Below are positions 35,659 through 44,836 of a stretch of 64,000 nt of DNA, one piece after another (the stretch's first letter is position 1; each line of letters begins with the position of its first letter). The stretch spans positions 186,001 through 250,000 of the forward strand of contig NZ_JANIPD030000023.1 in NCBI RefSeq assembly GCF_024609215.1. The letters are read 5' to 3'. Under the pieces are notes generated by a model. It saw only the letters and a list, made by a program, of their open reading frames with translations. It did no database searches and was not told where the DNA came from. Source of the stretch: Curtanaerobium respiraculi. GTDB lineage: Bacteria; Actinomycetota; Coriobacteriia; Coriobacteriales; Eggerthellaceae. The translations under genes and the position numbers were made by a program.

Positions 35659-36119
35659 CTGCAGAGCATCGAGCTCGACGTTCTCTCCGTGATTGATCGG
35701 CTTTGCCGGGACAACAGCATCGATTACTTTATCGACAGCAACACTTGCTTGGGAGCCATACGTTACGGCGGATTCACCCCTTGGGGCGACGAAATCGATT
35801 TCGGGCGCGATAGCCCCCGAAATACTGCCCGCCGATTACTCGTTGCGTACTTCGCTCAATACGTCAGGATTTTCCACCCTATGGCCGAAAGTGTCCAAAG
35901 ACGGCACAGGATTAATCGATGACAACGCCGATGAGACGGGATGCGAGCAGGGCATCTCCGTGGACGTCTTCGCGTATTGCCAGCTCGACGAGAATCCAGA
36001 TAAAGAGAAGAAGCGATGCGGCAAGGCGCGCACCTCACAGCTGAAATCGTATCTGAAACATTTTCCCGCCCGAGAGCGGCCCTTACAAGCACGCTCCGCT
36101 CGTGCTCGACTTTGGTTGA
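35659..36119 (+). pseudogene. LicD-family transferase, frameshifted and internally deleted
   Basis: The first frame reads LQSIELDVLSVIDRLCRDNS, then IDYFIDSNTCLGAIRYGG, as in the intact LicD at 44837. After 35800 only another frame matches (VFAYCQLDENPD, SQLKSYLKHFPARE). It then jumps directly to YKHAPLVLDFG, corresponding to the last twelve residues of the intact protein, so about 115 residues are missing. The DDDID metal motif has become GDEID. Not functional. Confidence 0.8.
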
Positions 36120-36141
36120 ATGCGATCGAGGAACCGCAAGC

Positions 36142-37215
36142 TTAGAGCAGTCCGCGTTTGTTCATGTCGGCAAAAGCCGCTTCCAATGCGGCGGTGTCCT
36201 GAGCGGAAATCGTGCCGATGTGGCCCACACGGAAGACTTCGTCGGCAAGGGAGCCCCCGTTGGGGCACAACCAGATTCCGTATTCATCCTTCATGGTGTC
36301 GTTGATTGAGCGGGCGCCCACGTTCAGAGGATGCAGCGCTGTGACTGTGTTCGACGGACTTTCCGACACCAGCTCAAAGGGATAGTCGGCTATGAACGTG
36401 CGGAAACGCCGGGCTCGGCCGCGAATGACCGCCTGCTCGGCTTCGACACCGCCCGCCGCTTCGATTGACTTGAGACGTGCGTTGATTTCCAGCAGCGTGG
36501 TAACTGCCGGCGTGAAAGGAGTCTGACCGCGCGCGCCGTTGCTCAACGCCTGTTTCAAACTCAAGTACAGGCACTTCTCGGGATTCTTCTCCACCCATTC
36601 AATCGCCTGCGGGGCAAGCGCCACCACGGCAATGCCAGGATGCACGGCTAGGGCCTTCTGCGATCCCGTGATCACCACTGCCGCGCTCAGGGCCGTCATA
36701 TCGAGTTCGTCGGAAATGAAGGCGCTGATGGCATCGACCACCAGCAGCATGCCGTTCGCCTGACAGAACTCGGCGATCAGCGGCATGTCGTACAGCGTGC
36801 CAGAAGACGTTTCGTCCATATTCACCAACAGCGCGGTAAAACCCTGGCCGGTGCATTCCCCCAATTGTTCCGCACGTATCTGATGGCCGAATGGCACCTT
36901 GATCTCTAGATACTCCAAACCGTGCAGTGCGCACAGGTCCACGAATCGCTGGCCGAAACTACCGCCGTTCACCACCAGCACCTTGTCGTCGGCGCTGAGT
37001 ACGTTCATGACAACGGACTCCATGGCCCCCGTTCCCGACGTGGTCAGGAACACGCAACGGCTCCCCTTCGGCGCATGCAGGAATCGCAGCATAAGCCGCT
37101 CGTTCTCGAGCATGGTCTGGGAGAACTCGGGCGTGCGAAAGTACGGCGCGGACTGGCTGCCTACCTTCAGCACCTGGGATTCGGACATTACAGGACCTAC
37201 CGTGAAATTCAGCAT
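36142..37215 (-). CDS. Class V aminotransferase (PhnW/AgxT-like)
   Basis: A 357-residue fold-type I PLP enzyme. MLNFTVGPVMSESQVL and FLTTSGTGAMESVVMNVL are typical of alanine-glyoxylate and 2-aminoethylphosphonate transaminases. VDAISAFISDELDM holds the PLP-binding Asp, and the Schiff-base lysine is in ITGSQKALAVHPG. ATG 37215. It lies directly downstream of the cytidylyltransferase fusion gene, 27 bases apart. No phosphonate genes (pepM, ppd, phnX) are present, so a true phosphonate role is doubtful. An amination step giving an amino-alcohol phosphate or related head group is plausible inference. Confidence 0.8.
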   Translation of the reverse strand: MLNFTVGPVMSESQVLKVGSQSAPYFRTPEFSQTMLENERLMLRFLHAPKGSRCVFLTTSGTGAMESVVMNVLSADDKVLVVNGGSFGQRFVDLCALHGLEYLEIKVPFGHQIRAEQLGECTGQGFTALLVNMDETSSGTLYDMPLIAEFCQANGMLLVVDAISAFISDELDMTALSAAVVITGSQKALAVHPGIAVVALAPQAIEWVEKNPEKCLYLSLKQALSNGARGQTPFTPAVTTLLEINARLKSIEAAGGVEAEQAVIRGRARRFRTFIADYPFELVSESPSNTVTALHPLNVGARSINDTMKDEYGIWLCPNGGSLADEVFRVGHIGTISAQDTAALEAAFADMNKRGLL

Positions 37216-37242
37216 GGAAAAGCCTTTCGCACACATTCGCGC

Positions 37243-38589
37243 TTACGCCAGCTCGAACAAATCGTTCTTTGCGTAGAAGTCAGCAATGATCCCGGACGTC
37301 GCCAGCGAGACCGCATCGTCTATATATGCATCGGTTTTGCCAGTCTGAATCTGCTTCAGGAAATCGACGAGCATGTAACGGATTCCCTCGCCGTCCAACT
37401 TATAAAAATACCGCTTTGTATCGGCTAGGTCTTCGTAGCGCACTTCAAAATACTCGGTCTTCCACCAGGGCGACGGCACGTACACGTATCCGCACGTCCC
37501 GGTGATCACTAAGTCGCCTTCCGATTTGGCTCCCTTACCAACCTTGATCGAAGCGACAGCGTGGGGGTAAAGGAAGTCGATCTTGGTGAACGAGTCGAAC
37601 TCTTTACCGGGATCTGCAAAATGGGTGACGATACGTTTCGAGAGGTATTCCGTTCCCAGCAGTTGGAACACCGGTAGCAGTGCCGTAGGACCCCACTCGC
37701 AGATACTGTTCCACACGCGCGACATCTGGCGCTCGTCGTCAACATCGACCGCACGCAGGCTGGTGCAGGCGGCATCTACCGAGCGCACTTGGCCGATGCG
37801 TCCGCTCTTCACCAGCAGCAGCAAACGCTCGTAGGCCATGGAATAAGCTGTGCGCAGGGCGTTCACCAGCACGCAGCCCTTCGACTGCGCAAGAGAGCGC
37901 AGCTCGCGCTCTCGATCAGGGTCGGTAACCACGGGCGACTCGCACAACACATGCACGCCCGCCTCCAACGCCTTCCTGATTTGCTCGTAATGCTCGCTCG
38001 GGTGCGAAATCAGAAAGACCGCGTCTACGGAATCCAGCAGCTCATCGTAGTCCTCTGTGACCACCGGCAAATCCCGTAGATCTTCGGGAACGACTTCTAC
38101 ATCGCTCGAGAACACGCCTCGCACGTCGATTCCGTTCACATACGCGCTTTCCCGTAGGAACTTGGCCAAGTACGCATGGCTGCCGACCAGGCCCATGCGC
38201 AGTGCACGCTTGTCGGAGCGAATCTGCGTGCTGGAAACTCCCTGCGTGCGCGGCAGGTACACGACTTTGCAGAACTCGTTTAGATAGTCGAAATTCCCAA
38301 CCCAATCGTTGCCGACCGTGAAGATGTCGATGCCCAAGCGCTTGATGTCATCGATCTTCTGGCCTTCGTATTCTTCCACGATAATCTCGTCGGCAAGGCC
38401 GGTCTCACGCACGGCGGCAATGCGCTCAATAAGCGATTGCTGCACGTTGATTTTGCCGCGCGCACGGTCGAAGTCATCGGACGTTACGCCCACGACCAGG
38501 TAATCACCTAAGGCTTTCGCCCGCTCGAGCAAGCGAATATGTCCTCGATGGAGCAGGTCATAGGTACCGTAGGTGATTACCTTTGTCAT
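37243..38589 (-). CDS. TagD-like cytidylyltransferase fused to Gfo/Idh-like oxidoreductase
   Basis: A 448-residue two-domain protein. Residues 1-130 are a glycerol-3-phosphate-type cytidylyltransferase: TYGTYDLLHRGHIRLLERA with HxGH, and RTQGVSSTQIR. From about 133 on is a Gfo/Idh/MocA-like domain (LRMGLVGSHAYLAKFL, AVFLISHPSEHYEQIRKAL). In that family a lysine follows Cys-Glu in the EKP motif; here it reads CESPVV, so the catalytic Lys is absent. It abuts the NCS1 gene without any gap. I infer it makes a CDP-activated small alcohol, with the second domain modifying or sensing it. Confidence 0.8.
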   Translation of the reverse strand: MTKVITYGTYDLLHRGHIRLLERAKALGDYLVVGVTSDDFDRARGKINVQQSLIERIAAVRETGLADEIIVEEYEGQKIDDIKRLGIDIFTVGNDWVGNFDYLNEFCKVVYLPRTQGVSSTQIRSDKRALRMGLVGSHAYLAKFLRESAYVNGIDVRGVFSSDVEVVPEDLRDLPVVTEDYDELLDSVDAVFLISHPSEHYEQIRKALEAGVHVLCESPVVTDPDRERELRSLAQSKGCVLVNALRTAYSMAYERLLLLVKSGRIGQVRSVDAACTSLRAVDVDDERQMSRVWNSICEWGPTALLPVFQLLGTEYLSKRIVTHFADPGKEFDSFTKIDFLYPHAVASIKVGKGAKSEGDLVITGTCGYVYVPSPWWKTEYFEVRYEDLADTKRYFYKLDGEGIRYMLVDFLKQIQTGKTDAYIDDAVSLATSGIIADFYAKNDLFELA

Positions 38590-40026
38590 TTACACGATCT
38601 CCAAATCATCCCTGTCGCGCAGCATGATGTCCCTGAGTGAGGGGACCTTCGACGCGAGCCAATACAGGAATCCGCCGAACACCGCGGTGAAACCCGAGCC
38701 GGTGGTGAAGTTGAAGACCACGCTCTGAATCTCGCCAGTGACGGGGTTGTAGACCATGAACAGCGCAACGAACAGCGTGAGCAGGATCACCACAACGCCA
38801 ATCCAGTTGAACCCGCCCTTGAAGTCGTAGGCGTCGTGGCCTTCCTGGTAATAGAGGCTCTTAATCGAGAACCTGCGCTTGCGCAGGATGATGTAGTCCA
38901 CGAACATAATGCCGATGATGGGACCCTGGATGTAGGCGGCGATGGAGATGAACTGTCCGAAGTTCGCCGTAACCTGGCCGGAGTAGGTGAGCACGGCAAC
39001 GTAGATGGCGGAAAGCAGCACGAGCACCTTGTAGTCGACCTTAGGCCATGCGGCCTTGAGCACCATGTCGTTCACGTAGCCGCCCACGGCCTGGGTGCCG
39101 ATGTTCGCAAACGCGACCAGCATGAGGGACAGCAGAGCGACCTGCGGCCCCAAGGTTGCCAGCATGACGGTGGGGTCGTCCACATACACACCCGTGGTGA
39201 CGAACATGACGATGGCCATCACACCTCCGATGAACACAAAGAACGGCGCCACGATCGCATACCCTGCAAAGGTACCCCAGTAGCCGCCGCGCTCGGTTTT
39301 AGAAAGACGCGGCAGAACGATCGCTTGGGTGGACCAGCTGAAGGAGAACGCCGCCATTCCCTCGGCCGCCATTGCATACGCCTCAAAATTGTTGCCACCC
39401 ACGGATGACAAATCCGGCCTGTAAGCGATGACCTGATCTATCGGCGCTATGGTGAAGCACATAAAAAATACGATGACCCCGATGGCGAGCAGCAGCGTGA
39501 CCAGGATACGCGACGTCCATTTGATGGCGGAAGGACCGGCGATCGCGATAAGCGATCCTCCTGCCACGCTGATGATCGAAATCCACCGTACGGCCTTGTC
39601 CGGAACGATAATCCCGAATCCAGCGCAAATCTGAGCAATCGAGGATCCGAACATGTTCGCAGCAACCGCATACCAAAACCAGTTCCCCAGTATGACGAGA
39701 GTTGCGAACACCTTCACACCGTTCTTCCCCAAAACGGCGCGGAGATACACCCAAAGATCCACCCCATAGCGCACGGCGAAGATAACCGGCAAGCATTCAA
39801 TGATGAGGAAGATGCCGCCCATTGCGAATGTGACGATAAGCGTCTGCCAAAAATCGAGATAACTCGCAGAGAGGGCTCCCTGCGAATAGCACAAAGTTGC
39901 GATGGCAAAGCCACTCGTTACAAGAAGCGTATCCCAAAAACCGTACGAGCGCTCACTCTTCTTGACCGGAACGAGCCCGAATATGGTTTCCTGGTTGACG
40001 TATTCCTCCATGGTCTGCTTGGACAT
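38590..40026 (-). CDS. NCS1-family permease
   Basis: A 478-residue transporter with twelve predicted membrane segments. The N-terminal ERSYGFWDTLLVTSGFAIAT and IQGPIIGIMFVDYIILRKRR are hallmarks of the nucleobase:cation symporter-1 family (CodB/PucI/thiamine type). VGGYVNDMVLKAAWPKVD lies in the second half. ATG 40026 follows GGGAGGTGAG. It lies between a small membrane protein gene and the TagD fusion. By analogy with lic loci, where a LicB choline permease fills this slot, it may import choline or another head-group precursor; a nucleobase is the default family expectation. Confidence 0.82.
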   Translation of the reverse strand: MSKQTMEEYVNQETIFGLVPVKKSERSYGFWDTLLVTSGFAIATLCYSQGALSASYLDFWQTLIVTFAMGGIFLIIECLPVIFAVRYGVDLWVYLRAVLGKNGVKVFATLVILGNWFWYAVAANMFGSSIAQICAGFGIIVPDKAVRWISIISVAGGSLIAIAGPSAIKWTSRILVTLLLAIGVIVFFMCFTIAPIDQVIAYRPDLSSVGGNNFEAYAMAAEGMAAFSFSWSTQAIVLPRLSKTERGGYWGTFAGYAIVAPFFVFIGGVMAIVMFVTTGVYVDDPTVMLATLGPQVALLSLMLVAFANIGTQAVGGYVNDMVLKAAWPKVDYKVLVLLSAIYVAVLTYSGQVTANFGQFISIAAYIQGPIIGIMFVDYIILRKRRFSIKSLYYQEGHDAYDFKGGFNWIGVVVILLTLFVALFMVYNPVTGEIQSVVFNFTTGSGFTAVFGGFLYWLASKVPSLRDIMLRDRDDLEIV

Positions 40027-40038
40027 GCCCTCACCTCC

Positions 40039-40212
40039 CTACAGGAATTCGCCGATAACAAGCAGAATGAGGGAAACGATAGGGCAAGCGACGATCAGCG
40101 CCCAGTCCACCTTCCCCAACGCCCGGGGGAACTCATAACCGGACTCTTCCATGATCGCCAGGCGTTCGCGAACCTCGCGATCGAGCTCTTCTTCAAAGTT
40201 ATTATCCGGCAT
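40039..40212 (-). CDS. 57-residue single-pass membrane protein
   Basis: It begins MPDNNFEEELDREVRERLAI, an acidic amphipathic helix, and ends in one hydrophobic segment (WALIVACPIVSLILLVIGEF). ATG 40212 has an ideal AAGGAGAG site, and the stop lies 12 bases before the NCS1 start codon, which itself has its own ribosome site. The arrangement resembles small accessory subunits encoded next to secondary transporters. No family recognised. Confidence 0.75.
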   Translation of the reverse strand: MPDNNFEEELDREVRERLAIMEESGYEFPRALGKVDWALIVACPIVSLILLVIGEFL

Positions 40213-40283
40213 TAACTCTCCTTCGGCCGTCTCGGGGATTTTTTACGATGCGCCGCACGCAAGCGCCGCAGCACGCAGAAGAA

Positions 40284-42044
40284 TCAGTCGCTAAGGCACA
40301 GCTCCGCGTACCTCTTCGCCGAGCGATACCAGAGGTAAACCCACGACCCGACTTGACCGCCTTCAGACTGCTTGTAAAGAGCCCAGACGTACCAATAGTA
40401 CGAGCAGATAGCCACGTATCCGAAGCAATGACGCATCTCTTCGGGAGTCGGGGTTCGCCCGAAATATTCCCGCACGACGCCTTCCGCCTCCTTTGGGGTA
40501 TAGTCGGAACAGCATATGAACGTGCCCAAATCACTCGCGTAATCTGCCATCGCGGAATACTCCCAATCGATGAGATCCATCCCACTTGCGTGGACAAGGA
40601 AGTTCGGGGCGTACATATCATTGTGGCACAGGCACAGTCTGTCCGCATCGGAAGCGACCAGGTCATGCACTCGGTCGATGCTCTGGGTAAGGGAGTCAAA
40701 GTCGACGGGCTTCGGATACGATCTATCCTCTAGGGATTCGACGATCTCGCGAGCCTTTGCGTACACGTCGAATGACCACTCCGACTTGACATCGCAGGTG
40801 TGAAGCTTGCGAGCTATGCCGAGAGCGGCAGAAACGTGCGCGGGATCGTGGTAATCGAACGGAACGCAGTCCTTGATGAAATACGACAGTTTCCAACCGT
40901 GCTCGGAATCTTCATAGAGAAACGTCGAGTCGACACCCAGATCCTTCGCCACCTTCTGGGAGAATGCTTCGCTATCCCTGCAGATTATCGCCTCCGTGCC
41001 AGAACCGGGATGCCGATAGACATAGGTCTTTTCGCGAAGCGAGAATCGAAAGGAAAGGTTTGTGATCCCTTCCTTGATGGGAACGACGTTCGAAAGGTCT
41101 TCGCGATCGCACGAAAAGAAATTACAAATGTTGTCCAAAATAGATGAGTCGACATTCGCGAGGAAGTCTTTATCGAATGCTCGGACGTCCTCCAGCGAAT
41201 CGAACTCGAAAATTATACCTGACTCGTATTCTTTGCGTGCCATCGACAGTTCATGGACATGCTCAGCGAAGATATCCTCCCAGAGTTTCGGAGCAGTTTC
41301 GGGCAGATCGTATTCGGCTTCCAATATTTCGACGAACTTCTTCGAGAACGCCCGGTCGAAGTAGACATGCCCCAGCATGCACCACGCATCATTCCCCCCA
41401 TTCACACCAACCTTGGTGATACGTCCATGAGGTCCGGTTTCAACTACGTATTCGTCAGTCGGGCCCGCGAAAAAGACCGTCGAATAATACGCCCGATATA
41501 CGTAGCGCGTGAAGGGATTCTGGGTGAAATAGTCATCCGACGAGCAGATGTAGGTATTGCCGAGGATATTGCGCACCAGATGGAGGGTCGAATTATTGTT
41601 GCGCTCGGCAAAATGCTCATTGACAACGATCTTCACACCGAATAGGTCCTCCAGGTAGAAGAAAGCCTCTTTCATGTAGCCGACGACCAACGTGATATCC
41701 GTAATTCCGGCTTCGTGCAGCTGGCGAATTTGCCGTTCGATCAGAATCTCGCCCCGAATGCGCATCATACCCTTCGGTTTTTCGTACGATAGGGGAACGA
41801 AGCGTGAAGAGAGTCCTGCGGCCATGATTACTGCGTTTTCGACACGGTAGGGTTCGAGCGCAGTAACACCCGACTCGGTAATCCCCTCGCGGCCAGCAAG
41901 CCCGTCTTTCACGCATCGAGAGAACGCTTTGTTGACCGTACCCAACGAAAGACCCGTCATACGAGCCATCTCCCGCTGGGGCATGGAGGAGCCAGCGGTA
42001 TCCAACGCCTGGAGAACCTTGAATGAATTCTCATCAAGTTGCAC
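40284..42044 (-). CDS. HTH-LicC-LicA fusion: choline kinase/cytidylyltransferase
   Basis: A 586-residue three-part protein. Residues 1-65 form a winged helix (MPQREMARMTGLSLGTVNKA). Residues 68-300 are a LicC-type nucleotidyltransferase with AVIMAAGLSSRFVPLSYEKP and SSDDYF as metal site. Residues 320-586 are a LicA-type choline/ethanolamine kinase, with the catalytic loop LCLCHNDMYAPNFLVH and MDLIDWEYS. Kinase plus cytidylyltransferase would turn choline (or a similar alcohol) into its CDP form for a LicD transferase. GTG 42044 follows AGAGG. It heads the gene group running to 36142. Confidence 0.88.
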   Translation of the reverse strand: MQLDENSFKVLQALDTAGSSMPQREMARMTGLSLGTVNKAFSRCVKDGLAGREGITESGVTALEPYRVENAVIMAAGLSSRFVPLSYEKPKGMMRIRGEILIERQIRQLHEAGITDITLVVGYMKEAFFYLEDLFGVKIVVNEHFAERNNNSTLHLVRNILGNTYICSSDDYFTQNPFTRYVYRAYYSTVFFAGPTDEYVVETGPHGRITKVGVNGGNDAWCMLGHVYFDRAFSKKFVEILEAEYDLPETAPKLWEDIFAEHVHELSMARKEYESGIIFEFDSLEDVRAFDKDFLANVDSSILDNICNFFSCDREDLSNVVPIKEGITNLSFRFSLREKTYVYRHPGSGTEAIICRDSEAFSQKVAKDLGVDSTFLYEDSEHGWKLSYFIKDCVPFDYHDPAHVSAALGIARKLHTCDVKSEWSFDVYAKAREIVESLEDRSYPKPVDFDSLTQSIDRVHDLVASDADRLCLCHNDMYAPNFLVHASGMDLIDWEYSAMADYASDLGTFICCSDYTPKEAEGVVREYFGRTPTPEEMRHCFGYVAICSYYWYVWALYKQSEGGQVGSWVYLWYRSAKRYAELCLSD

Positions 42045-42421
42045 GTTTGCCTCTTCTCATATGGGCATCGAGCTGCACGTTCAGAAATGCCGAAAAGAGA
42101 ATAGACCCTGAACAAGCACGTGCGAATCGGTCCGACGATTATTCACTCAACCTTCAACCGAGAGGCGCAAAGGAAACGAGAATCGGGAAGAACCATAAAT
42201 CGTCCCCCGACCACTCAAGTCGGTTGAGCATTAGCCAATCCGGCGAATCGCAGCCTATGGCAAACCGCTCGCCGACCGGCGAGCACAGTTCCGCGCTCCT
42301 TTTTGCAGCCTAAGAATTTCTGCCCAACATTCGTACCATCTTCCAGTGGGGTACGATTTTCGCTTATCCAGCGCTTGGAACGCTTGCACCATAGAATAAG
42401 AACCGCACCTGCAAAATCAAT
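42045..42421. other. Intergenic region holding a perfect GC hairpin
   Basis: GCTCGCCG (42267-42274) and CGGCGAGC (42277-42284) pair perfectly around a two-base centre; no T run follows. The rest should include the promoter of the lic fusion gene, but no convincing -10/-35 pair was picked out. Confidence 0.4.
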
Positions 42422-44251
42422 CTAGTAGTACACGTGAACCGTCGTGCCTAGGGGAACGTTATCGTAAATCCATCGCGCATTATCGACATCAACGCGAACG
42501 CAGCCGTGGGAGAGATAACGATACGAGCCGAGCTCATTTCCAGTCCCCAGTATGCTGTGGATAAAATACGCCCCGTAGAACTGCGTGCACCACCGCGCTG
42601 TGTATGCAGTACTCAGGTGTGGCTTACGGGATAGTGTCGAGAACGTCCCCGTCACCGTTGGCGTAGAAGGCTTTCCCGGACTCGCCAGCCAATAGTACCA
42701 ATTTGACCAATTCCCCTGCGAACCCGAATAGATTCCCATCATCGCGGTTGAAAGATTGATCATGATGAGCTTGTCCGTCGCACTCCACAGCCCTTGCGCA
42801 GCCTGGTTCATGTACCAATGCGCAGGGGGCGTACTCTTTGTCAGAACGCCATCGTTATCGCTGTGGTACCAGGTAGACCCTTGGTTGATGAAGTCGTTTC
42901 GCAAGACGTAACCCTGGCCGCCTACTCCGTAGTACTTCTTTCCATCTACTTTGAAGAACGAAGTCCGCATAGCATGATCCGAACCAATGTAATAGTATCG
43001 TTGCCAACCCCCGTCGTACTTTTTCGTGACAAGCCAGCCGTCCTTACCATCGGGAGTACTGGCAAGAACGCCGTTTTTGTCGGCGACATAAACGCGAGCA
43101 TGCCCATTGTCCCACTTCCCACGAACGATACATCCGTCAGGCCTTGCGTAGGAATAGCAACCTGCCCCCTCTTCAGGGGTGATAAGGCGATCCTTCGCAA
43201 CCTGTGCATCCGAGGCAACCCACTGCCATTCTCGACCATGCGATGTGAGAGTGGTTAGCCATCGCGGCTCAAAAGGTAGTTTCACCCCGTCGACAGCACG
43301 CCAGGCAATCCCCTCGGGAATCCATCCAATGCGAGCAAGAGCACGATCTTCAACTTCGGAAGTGGTGAAGTTGTGAGCACCCGCTACCGCATTGGGATTG
43401 TATTGGCGCAGGACGGCAAGCCCCGACTCGTCATGCGAATACCAGCCGACTCCCTCATAGATCCAGCCTTTAGAGCGCAATGAATTCCGCTCTTTGACGG
43501 AAACGGTGTAATGATGGTCCCCGGCGTTGGGATTGTAAAGGCGGTACACGGGGAAAGACGACTTCTTCGGGGCAACCCAGCCGACCCCTTCCCACACCCA
43601 CCCCGCACGGGTCACATTCTCTGCCTCTTTCTCGCTCGAAGTGTAGAAATGCTCACCGCTATTTGGGTTGTAAAGGCGGATCATATTGACGCAGTTCTCT
43701 GCAGGATCAGATTTGGGAGCAGGCTTCGCAGCGGACTTCGCCATAGGCTTTGCAGAATCAATAGCGGCTTCATCAGTGGTTTTCTCCACCGCGTCAACCT
43801 TAGCGTGACTTTCTGCTTTTACGGAAGCCTTTGCGGAGCTCGAAGTCTCGTCAACCAATGCGCCAGCCGATGCCGATTTGGTCTCTCCCGTTACTTCGGA
43901 TTGCGGCTTGCTCGCCATCCCAACAGTCTTTTCGTCCTTCTTCACGGATGAATCGGGCGTATTTTGCGTATCGATCGCGGGTGCAATCGCATTCGAGTCC
44001 CCGGCCTGGGAGGCGGAGGAAGACGATCCGTTTTCGGATGGCTCGGAAGAAGGCTTGGCTTCGACGGCTCCAGAGGTACCAATTTTAGAAGGCGTATCAA
44101 TGATAACAGCCGGTTCATCCACTGATCTGGAAGAAGCAATCTCGTCAGCAAACGCGTACGATCCGCACGACAGCATTAAAGCTATAGCGATACATGCCGA
44201 AACGAAAACGAGAAAACTGGATGACAGGGTCTTTCGATTAGGACTGTTCAC
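42422..44251 (-). CDS. Secreted L,D-transpeptidase with triple DUF5648 wall module
   Basis: A 609-residue exported protein. Signal peptide about 1-35 (FVSACIAIALMLSCGSYAFA), then an acidic Ser/Ala/Lys-rich linker to about 185. Three DUF5648 repeats follow (YNPNSGEHFYTSS, YNPNAGDHHYTVS, YNPNAVAGAHNFTTS). Then comes a region of short wall-binding-like repeats (GKKYYGVGGQGYVLRNDF), and finally a YkuD domain with catalytic SHGCVRVD (Cys about 584, His about 582). YkuD enzymes form 3-3 peptidoglycan cross-links or attach proteins to the wall. It shares its repeat module with three other secreted proteins in the window. Confidence 0.9.
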   Translation of the reverse strand: MNSPNRKTLSSSFLVFVSACIAIALMLSCGSYAFADEIASSRSVDEPAVIIDTPSKIGTSGAVEAKPSSEPSENGSSSSASQAGDSNAIAPAIDTQNTPDSSVKKDEKTVGMASKPQSEVTGETKSASAGALVDETSSSAKASVKAESHAKVDAVEKTTDEAAIDSAKPMAKSAAKPAPKSDPAENCVNMIRLYNPNSGEHFYTSSEKEAENVTRAGWVWEGVGWVAPKKSSFPVYRLYNPNAGDHHYTVSVKERNSLRSKGWIYEGVGWYSHDESGLAVLRQYNPNAVAGAHNFTTSEVEDRALARIGWIPEGIAWRAVDGVKLPFEPRWLTTLTSHGREWQWVASDAQVAKDRLITPEEGAGCYSYARPDGCIVRGKWDNGHARVYVADKNGVLASTPDGKDGWLVTKKYDGGWQRYYYIGSDHAMRTSFFKVDGKKYYGVGGQGYVLRNDFINQGSTWYHSDNDGVLTKSTPPAHWYMNQAAQGLWSATDKLIMINLSTAMMGIYSGSQGNWSNWYYWLASPGKPSTPTVTGTFSTLSRKPHLSTAYTARWCTQFYGAYFIHSILGTGNELGSYRYLSHGCVRVDVDNARWIYDNVPLGTTVHVYY

Positions 44252-44680
44252 AGAGCACTCCTTCTACTTAACTGCGATAGCAACCATAGATGTATGTATA
44301 GTCTATCTTAATTTGGAAACACGTAAGCTAGAAAATTGATGCGACGAGTAGCGCCTCATCGAACTCGATTGCAGAGATTGCAGCAGCGCGATCAAACCCC
44401 CAGGGAAATCGATCTGATTTTCCAGCCTGCCCACCAAGATAGCATTCGCACCTTCTGCGCTCTTGCAACCTCTACAATGCGTCGCTCGGAGCGATATGGC
44501 AGCCGCGGGCACAATAGCATATGTATAGAAAATGCCGTATCGAACCTCACGTATCTATCTGCATTTGCATCGCTTTCTGTCTCTTCTTCATTGCGGAAGA
44601 TGGGCTCGAAGGACGGTGGATGATGGGCTGCTATACTTTCGTTCCACTACGAAAACCTCTTCAAGGAACGGGGAGTTGCC
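44252..44680. other. 430-bp intergenic region, divergent promoters expected
   Basis: It separates the minus-strand L,D-transpeptidase from the plus-strand glycosyltransferase remnant. A TATACT at 44632-44637 precedes the latter. No gene or strong hairpin was recognised; GC is lower than in the flanks. Confidence 0.35.
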
Positions 44681-44815
44681 ATGAGGATCCTCCATGTCAT
44701 TGGAGCCATGGACCAAGGCGGCGTCGAGACATTCATCATGAACGTCTATCGCAGAATCGATACATCGCTCCTTGAAGGCTTCTACGTTCGAGCTTATCAA
44801 GACGCAACCACCTAA
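44681..44815 (+). pseudogene. N-terminal stub of a GT4 glycosyltransferase
   Basis: 44 codons beginning MRILHVIGAMDQGGVETFIM, then NVYRRID, the donor-side GxGGxE-type opening of GT4/GT1 enzymes such as polysaccharide glycosyltransferases. The frame leaves homology at about TSLLEGFYVRAYQ and stops at 44815. It retains a start codon and GGAACGGGGAG ribosome site. The rest of the gene has been lost, with LicD now directly downstream. Confidence 0.65.
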
Positions 44816-44836
44816 TACGAGGATAAGGAATCTGAA

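Noticed and set aside
36142-37215. Phosphonate (2-aminoethylphosphonate) biosynthesis
   Set aside because: The aminotransferase resembles PhnW, but no phosphoenolpyruvate mutase or phosphonopyruvate decarboxylase gene is in the window.
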